Shown here one piece after another: positions 52,101-61,100 of a stretch of 64,000 nt of DNA (positions are counted from its first letter, which is position 1; every line of letters starts with the position of its first letter). The stretch comes from Thunnus maccoyii. Its lineage: Eukaryota; Chordata; Actinopteri; Scombriformes; Scombridae. The notes under the pieces were generated by a model. It saw only the letters and a list, made by a program, of their open reading frames with translations. It was not told the DNA's origin and did no database searches. The stretch lies in NCBI RefSeq assembly GCF_910596095.1, contig NC_056546.1, forward strand, positions 12,239,925-12,303,924, given 5' to 3'. The position numbers and the translations under genes are program-made.

Positions 52101-55100
52101 CTTCACCTCCTCCAACAGAGATCCTAATGCCTCTTCTGTGATTTCTTTGTCTCCATCTCCCTCATCCTCTTCCTCATTGGATCCAGACTCACTGGGCTGG
52201 CGTTCCCCAAGCGCTTCAACCCAGGCCTGAGGGGAGAGGTCAGTTGCAGCCTGGTCCTTGACTGCCTGGTCTCCTTCTGATTTCAAGGAAATCTCTCCTT
52301 CATTGCTACACAGCTCTCCTTCATCCTTGAATTGCAGTTCTCCTTCTGTGTCATCCACTCTGTCACCTTGGTAGACCCTTTCCTCACTGCTTCCATCCAC
52401 TTTTTGTATCCCAGGTGTTCCATCAATACCCTCTTTGACAGTCTCTGCTTCTATTCTATCTTTTTCCATTTCATGCCCAATTTCTACCAAATGATGCTGC
52501 TCTTCTAACAGATTCTGCACATCTCTCACCTCCTCCACCTCACAGACTGTCTCCTTATTTCCATCTTGAATAGGGACATGCTGCTCATTTATCACATCTT
52601 TCTCCTCCTCTGCAGACCCCTCTCCTTCCTCCACCAAAATGTTATTTTCCTCTTCCAACTTAAACCTATCTTTTGTCACAATCTCACATTTTCTTTCCAC
52701 ATTTTTAATCAAGTCCTGCTCTACCCACCTTTCCACTAATCCATTTCCCTCCCCTAACTCTGCTGCAACCATCTCAACAACCTTCTTCATTTCTTCTGTC
52801 ACTTCCTTTTCACCTCCTTTCAAACCTACATCCTCTTGTACCCCATTGGGGTCAACCATCTGTACTCCTCTGTCTCCTATTTGTGCTCTGTCAGGCGATG
52901 AAGGTGTTATTGATGATACTGATGATACTGAAGGGGAAGATGTGGAGTAAGCCATGTCGATGTCTAACTCACACATCGCAGGGAAGGAGTGTGACTTGGG
53001 CTTGTGGCTGAGCTCCATTTCTTGACAAGACCTGTCCTCCTCCTCGCTCAAAAGCAGCTGATCGTTCAAAGCGATGTGGGGCTTTTTGACCTTGGAAGGG
53101 ACAGGATCAGGGAGTTCAAAGACTGGGACGGCCAGGGCAAGCTCACAGGGTCTAGGGGGACTCTTAGGGGGGCTGTCTGGCTCTCCACTACCAGGCTCTA
53201 TCTCCGGACTCCAGGGCAGGGTCTGAGGCTGGGAGTCAGCCAGCAAAGGGGTGTCTGGTGCTGGGTAATGGTGGTGTTGTTGGGGGGCAAGGGAAGGGTT
53301 GGGGGTGACGGGGAGTTCGGGCTCCAGGAAGTGGGGGTCAGAGTGCAGTGTGGCGGGGGACTGCAGCTCCGCTAGAATGCTCTGATAATCTGTAGGTGAC
53401 AGGATGACAAATGTAGAGACATACGCACACCGAAGCATGCTACGAAAGAATATAACAGACCACAACACACACACCCTGACACATACATATATGACACGGG
53501 CAATGGCACAGAGACTGAAGTGTAAAGCATGTATCCAGACAACCACTAGCAGCAGTTATAATGGCAATATGAAATACAAACATATGCAGTAAAATGTATT
53601 AAATACATTTCACTGTATATGTTTGAAAATGCCACATGTGACACAATAATAATAAAAACAAAAGTATATTTAATTTGACGGTAATCACAAAAGCAATGTC
53701 ACGTTTATCTGGAGTTCTGAGTGTTGAATGTTGACAGTTGTGGTGAGGTAAGACATTGAAAGTGGGACACATTAGTGACATAAGGCCATTATGTAGCGTG
53801 GGATGTGATGAGTGTAAGATATTAATATTTGCTAGGGTGTTCTGTTACATGCTCACATGAGATAGCTGACAGATGAGAGATGTGAGGTGGAAAAGGGGAG
53901 GAGAGGGAACTAGATAAAAGACAGCATGCTAAATAAATATTTCCATTGTGGAGGAGTTATTACGGGCTCGAGTGGGAGGTGGGGTGACGGAGGGCGAACA
54001 AGTACACTGGCAAGCAGGACAAGGAGACAGGGATCGGAGAGGAGGGGAGGAGGGACTGGGGCTAGGACAGCGGGATCCAGAGGGAGAGATGGGAGGGAGA
54101 GTAGACAAGGAGAGAGGTGAGACAGGGCGTGTGGAGGCAGCCAGCTGGGTCCCTAAAGACTCTCCGCTTGGAGAGGCAGTGACAGAAGGCGAGGCCCTGC
54201 TTGATGGTGAGGAGGGGATGGGTGAAACAGGTATGGTAATGGATTCGGTTAAGTTAGGGGCAGCAGACGAGGGTACAAAGCTGGTGGGTGTGGTTGCAGG
54301 TTCGGAAGGGGCAGCAGTATGACCAGACAGATCAGAGGTAGATCCAGATAAGAGAGAGGAGGAGACTGCTTCTGCTTGTGAAGTGTTTGGAGTGGGCGTG
54401 GTGAGTATGGGAGAGGTTGGGGGAGAAGTGGGGGAGGATGGTACAGGTGTAGCTGAAAAAGGAATGGGTGACGGAGAGTCAGCAGCTGATGAGAAAGGTA
54501 ATGGTGAAGTGATGAGGGGGATCGGTGAGGATGGGTGGGGTGAGAAAGGGAAGGAAGGGGACTGACGTGGGTCAGCAGGGCTGAGCTGAGAGATGAGGGA
54601 TGGAGAAGGAGGGCAGAGGAAGTTGAAATGCTGTTCAAATGGCGCTGGAGGTGCCAAATCTTTGAGTGAAATGGAAGACTCATAACTCGGTGAGCGGCGC
54701 GGGGAAAAGGGACGGCAGTGAAGTGCTGCAGTAGGTGTGAAGGGAGTGGGTGGGGGTGTTGGGGTTGGCGTTGTAAAGAAGGGAGTGGGTGTCTGCAGGA
54801 TGAAGGCAGCCTGAGTGCTTCTGGGAGTTAGAGGGATAATTACACAAACTATAGGAAAGGAAGAAGGCAATATTTATGCAGAAGAGACCAAAAGAAACAA
54901 AAAATGAATTAGAAAAAGAGGGAAAAAGAATACATAAATGTTTGATGTGAAACATGCTTGCACAACAGGACGATGAATGAATAACGTGACTGGGGGATCT
55001 GTGGAGGAGGAGGCATGTGAGGGATGAGAGGGCACATAGATATCAGCAATACATGACTCTTAAATGATTAAGAGCTGTTATGTGCTGTTATCAGCAGTGG

Positions 55101-58100
55101 ATACTGCTGTGAGGAAGTGATGGGAGGCAGGAGGAACAAGAGGAGGAGGAGGAGGAGGAGGCAGTCTGGTTTCACAGAGGAAGAGATTCTCTCATCTATC
55201 CAAGGAAGGCTCAGAGGAACTGGAGGAGAACTAGGAGAACTAAACTAAATCAACAAAGAAAAGCAGACTCTACAGGGTTACGTAATTTCTACTTAAGTCA
55301 GACATCATTGAAAAACATTTAAAGCAGTATGTTACAACATGCACTTAAAATTGGATTTTACAGTGGATATTGCTCATTTGTGACAACTGGATACACTATT
55401 TGGTAGAGGGGGATTTCAACTTGAGCCTGATTTAATAAAAAAATAAAAATGCATAAACATGGTGATAAATTCCAAAGAAGCCAATTCAAAGTCTATCAAA
55501 TATATGGGTATAATTCAAATTGAAAAGCAAGACGGATTCAAGTTAATAAACCGTAAAGCGTGGAAACCAGGAATGCATTCAGGGAACGGTAGGAGCCAGT
55601 TGTCCAAACAAAATCCAAATCTGAAAACTTCTCTAGAGATTAGCACTAGAACTACATGTGATCCATGCACTGGCACAACAAAAAAGGTAGCAGGGAGAGG
55701 TAAGAGGTCAGCTAGACAGAGCTAAACTTTACCATCAGCCTGATCCCGGAAAACAGCGTTATCATCGGCAAAACATCTCGTGCCTGAAATGTTACCATAG
55801 TCAAATATTGGGCCCTCCAGTAAAGTCACAATATCCATCCGATTGACTTTGGTCAGCACTGCAGTTAAGGCATCCGCTGTGGAAGAAAAGAAGAAGACAA
55901 AAAAATTTAAATTCAGACACCTGAAAACCGATGAAACAAGGTTTGTAAATATGAGCAAAATTGCTTTTTCCAATGTTGAGAACAATCAAATATATGGCAA
56001 TTTTTAAGGAACATTATTCTCAATACAAAGAGCAAGAAAGGTAATATTTTCACGTATAAAAATAGTCTTACTTGTGGCATTTTTCCCTTCCCGGCTGACC
56101 CATTTCTTTAGTAGCATGAAGCTCTGTGCTGTCAGAGAGTTGGGGTTCTCTAGCCTGATGTGGTTGATCTCATCCACTGTGAAGTTCATCTCCCGAGCCA
56201 GCTCTGCGATGTGACAGAAATAGCAACTCAGACATACACATTCAAACATTACTGTGCAGTATTTACGTGTTTATTATTTTGTTCATAGTACAAACACACA
56301 ACTGGGAGGGGGTAACATAGAATTGTTATGTACAGTATGTATTTTAAAATCATTAAATCATGTGATTGATAAAACAGCTTTTAACTTCAGTTGCATCATC
56401 ACTCTCATCACTACATTTACTGGAAATTTCAGTGCTTCTCTGTGACAGGAGATTGTTCTATTATTTTCTGTCCTTATTAAATGATCATTAGCTTTTCCTT
56501 TTAAGGGCTGTGTAAGAACAGCATAGATTCTGAGTAAGATATTCTGTTTGCCTGAAGATGGCAGTAAATAACACAGGTTAACACAGATGGGCCAAAGATA
56601 AATAGTGAGGTGGAAGGAGCCTGAGAGAGAAAAAAATAATGCTGAATGTTCTCACCTGTCCAACTGAGTCCCAGGTGATCTGCAACGATAGCCATGCGCA
56701 AGTCTGTTCGCTCACAAGGACTCTGGGGACCTGGGAAGATAGAAGACAATGACTCATCAATACCTTTCACATTCTTCTCCTCCTACACACAAATGTAAGA
56801 GAAAAATAAACATGTACATAATTTTCCTTTTCTGGCCACTTATTCATAAGTATTAACACAATATTAATCAAAATAGTGTTTATAATACAATGGTCAGCAT
56901 ATTACTGTAATATGGTTGCAATATAGATTCAATTATTTCCCCAGTATGGCAAGAAAAGGACATTTCAAACTAGAGACATTATGGGCAACTTAAATATGTT
57001 CATAGAGTAAGAGGTGCTCTGTGACTGTTTGTGGTATGTATCCTCTAAGCAGGCAGTAACTGTCATGAGAACCACACAAAACAAAGCATAACATGACTCT
57101 CAACAACAGACTTGTGGTTCTATAAATCTAGGGTGAAAAAGTCTATGTTAGAATCTAAAATGTCAACATGCGAAGACGCTTTTTTGTGTTCTTTGCTAAC
57201 ACTAGTTAGTTTAAATGACAATTGATAGCATGGAAAATTTTGTAAGAACAAATTACTAGAGTAACTCGATAGCCACCCTGCACAGACAGACAGACAGACA
57301 GACCAGGGAGTTGTCAAACAAGGGACTGGTTGTGCCAGTGGACCAGTCACTACTACTGGCATGCTCACTCTACTATACAGGGTTTAGAAAGGGTTGAAAG
57401 AGGGGAACAGAGGGAAGAGAATCTTACAACAAGGACAATACAGTACACAGTACATCAATGACAAAAAAGAAATTTAAATGACAGCTACTGTTCTGAAGGA
57501 AATATGTAAACACTCCACAGGCATTCCAGTCAATCCATTAAACGATCACAACGATGTCATGCAACTAAAAGTGAAATATATAAATATATAGATGTATTTT
57601 AAACATAGTGTGAAAGTTTTACAAACTAGGCTTGATCTCTGCGATGGGAGGCGTTCGAGACCCTGTGAGTCCCTGACTGCCCTCCTTCCCACCAGTCCGC
57701 CTACTCCTCCTGCTCCTCTCACTGCCGGAGGCCCTGTCCGTCGTCGCCACCTTTGCCCTTACGGACGCGGCCCCGGCCTCAGCCCTCGAACCTCTACCAG
57801 ACCTGGATGAGCGGGAGGGCTGGGAGGGCTGGGAGGGCTGGGAAGGCTGGGAGGCGTCCGACAGAGAGGTGCTCCGGGAGGTGCTGTCTTCCTCCGACTG
57901 CTCTGTCTGCGTCTTTTTCTCCTCGTCTGACAGGCGGTCCACCAACTTTAGCGTCTCCCCGCTAATGCCTTTAAAGTATTCGATGGTGCGCTTACAAACC
58001 TCACTAGGGTTCTCCTGTCTCTCCTGTCTACAAGCTCCCTCACTTGTAACATTGCTAACTTGATGCCTGTCCTTCAGTGGTAGCCTTGAGGGCAACTGTA

Positions 58101-61100
58101 TGGCTGCTCTCTCTGTGTCCAATGCCCTTGTTGGCTGTGAGGTAACCTGAACTGAAACAAGTGAGCTAGCTGTGGCAGCAGGACTGCTCTTTTTAACATC
58201 CTTGATTGGTATTCTAGACCTGGGTTCTACTTTGGCTATGGCTGGCTCTCCTCTTTTCCTGACCTCAACTGTTACTGCTTGTTTGGGCTTCTGTTTGCCT
58301 ATGGCTGTTCCCTGTGTGTGAAATGACCACCCTGATGCTTTCACTGGAAGCCTGGACTTGGGCTGCTTCACTTCACTTTCTTTAGCTGCTTCACTTTTCT
58401 GCTCCTGCTCTTGATTGCTGTTATGTACTTCAACCCTCTCTTCTAAATCCCTACAGAACAGTGTTTCTATCCTGCTGGCTTTCTGAAGAGTGGGCTCAGA
58501 GGAGGACTGCAAATTAAACACCACACTACCACATTGAATGTAGTTGGCCTGAACGCTGGAGGACTCAAGGTTATTGTTGTTGTTGCAGTTTTCAGAAGGG
58601 TAATCTCTTCGTTCTAACTTGGGCTCAGTGTGTCTGCTAGACTGGTTCTCTGTACACTGACCCTCTATACTAATGTATTCTGGCACCATCTGACCCTCTG
58701 ACATCTCAGCTTTACAATCAGCGAGATCCCCTGAGTCTTTTTTCACAGTTATAGAGGCAGCTATGCCCATCTTAATAGGAGTGCGTAATTTGGGATCAAC
58801 CTTAGAGGCTGTGATTGTGCATGAGGAGGCAGTCTCAGCTATGGCTTCACAGGTGGGGGCTTCAGTACCGGTATAGCCAGTGTCATTGCCAGGCTGTGCA
58901 GGGCTGCATTTTGCTGTTGTTGTTGCTGGTGTTGTTGGTGTAGTGCTGCTGTCTGTGGTAGTATCTATAACCTTCACCTTCCCATCTACTGTGGCCCCTG
59001 TTTTTGACTGAGAGGAAATTACACCCAGGATCTTGCCCCCTCTCCCCCTTTCCCCTGTTATAGGGTCAGAGGAATGCTCACCAATCTGGAAAAACTGAAG
59101 TCTCTCTTCAACAAAGTCCCGCTTGCTCATGTCAATAGCACCACTGCGGGTCATCTCAAACATCTTCCCTTCGTGGAAAGGGAAGGGGTTAGGCTCACTA
59201 GTCGGTGTGCTCTCATCAGTCGGTGTTCGAGCAGGGGTTGTGTCAGGTGTTGTAGCCTGTGATTTGTCCTCCACCGATAAACCAAAGGGCTTGGGATCGT
59301 CCTCTTTTGTTTTGGAATCAAAAACTCCATCATCACTCCCTTTGGTGGACCAGGGGTCAAAGTCCAGGCTTTTTGTGGCAACAGTTTTAAAGGTTGAATT
59401 CAGCTCCTCTTCAAGTTGGTAGCCAAAGTAGTCTTCTCCAAAGACCTGCCTATCTGGATGTCTTCCTTCAAGGGTATAATCTTTTTCATCTATACTGCTT
59501 TTTGCTGAAGATGTGCTGGTTTTAGTTTTTCCATTGTCCCCCCCATCCTCACATTTCTCTTCCTCTATCACTTCAAGCTTTGACTGACTAAATGAGCGGT
59601 CAGTGGTTTTTCCATCGTTGGACAGGCTAGATGTTTTAGGATCCGAGCTCAGTCCGTCATCCTCATCCTGAAGGTCATACCCATCTAAGGAGTCAACTTC
59701 AGTGGCATCTGTGTCATGGGAGAACTCAGCAGTAGTTGCTAAGGAGCAGTCAGTGATTGACTGGTCATTGCCATTTTGCTCAAAGTCAGCATCCTCCCCC
59801 TTTACGACACCATTGATCCCAGACTCCTTATTATTTCCGTTCTTCTCTGATTTTTTTTGTTTCAGGCGTTTCTCTCCCTCCTCTTTCATTTTGAAGGTGT
59901 ACTTTTTGATAGGGATGGGGTGGAAGACAGACTCATCATCACTAGAGTCACTGTTATCAGCTCCAGGGGGAATTGGGGATGGAGGCTGGACCCTGATGAT
60001 TGGCTCGGCTAAGAGGTGCCTATCATGCTCCTCTTGGAGATTCACCTCCATCATCTCTGTCTCTGCTTCAGAAGAAGCACATGACCCCCTTTTCTCAGGG
60101 TCTGACTGCTCTGCCTCTAAAGGAGGAGGAGGCGGAAACTCTATATAAGCCACTCTTTTCTCCTTTGACTTCTGTCTCTCTGCTTCCTGCTTTTTACTGT
60201 GGTTCTCTGAGGATGCTGGCTTAGATTTTTCCTTCGAAGGCTCCCTATAGATGAAGGTCTTCCCTGAGTCCTCCTCAGACTCCTCTGGGATAGGGCTTGG
60301 CATGCCAGGCATGAAGCCTATCACAGATTCTGGTGTTCTTGAAGTCAGACTCATTTCCTCTGAGCTGGGGGTCTCAGGGGTAACAGGACTCTTCCCAGAG
60401 CTGTCCATGAATGTCACTTGTTCTAGAGTGTCATCTTCTGGACTTCCTTGAGGAGATGGAGATTGCTTTTGTTTAACAGTGTAAAATGCACCCCTGGTCT
60501 CATGCACTGTCCTACTCTCATGGCTTACAATTTTTTTGTATGTTCCCAGCTGCCCCGAAGCTGTTTCTTTCTCGTACTGCTTTCCTACTTGGATGCTGAC
60601 ATACACAGGCAAGGGTTTAATATCTTTGAAACCCTCTGTGACAACTACAGGAGTTACTTGATCTAAATACTCTACTTGGTCACTATCAACACCATTACAC
60701 ACTACATTTGACTGGCTATAGTCTAATGAGTCTGTGGATTTTCCTACTGATGATCCACGAGTAGACTTGTTGGATTCAGAACTACTGTGTAATCGATTTC
60801 TAGCTAAAGTAGGTATATGAGACCCTGCCCTCTCATATGCTTCAACAGTGGTATCTAATTTTAAAGAGGTGGATTTCTGATTTTCTGAGAAATTAGATGG
60901 CTTTCTTACAGGAATTTCTGATTCCGAGTTTTTTTTTAGACTATCATTGCTATTTGGACTTTCTCGAACAACAAATTCTGTGTAGATAATTTTCTTGGTG
61001 GTTTCTTGTCTTTGGGAATCACTATTATTACCATCTTTCATAGAGTGACATAGTTTGGGGGACTGGGGTTTATAGTTCCCATACCCTTGGCTCTCCCATG

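Noticed and set aside
52639..53375. Two plus-strand frames over the ank3 acidic-tail exon
   Set aside because: Antisense to a confidently identified coding exon; composition mirrors Glu codons and Pro codons.
53948..54322. 124-codon plus-strand frame rich in Gly/Glu/Arg
   Set aside because: Complement of the Pro/Ser-rich minus-strand stretch; GC-skewed low complexity leaves both strands open. This also tempers confidence in the cassette exon itself.
59702..60148. 148-codon plus-strand open frame over the giant exon
   Set aside because: It is the antisense shadow of the Ser/Glu-rich ank3 coding sequence; it has no family resemblance and no splice or promoter context.
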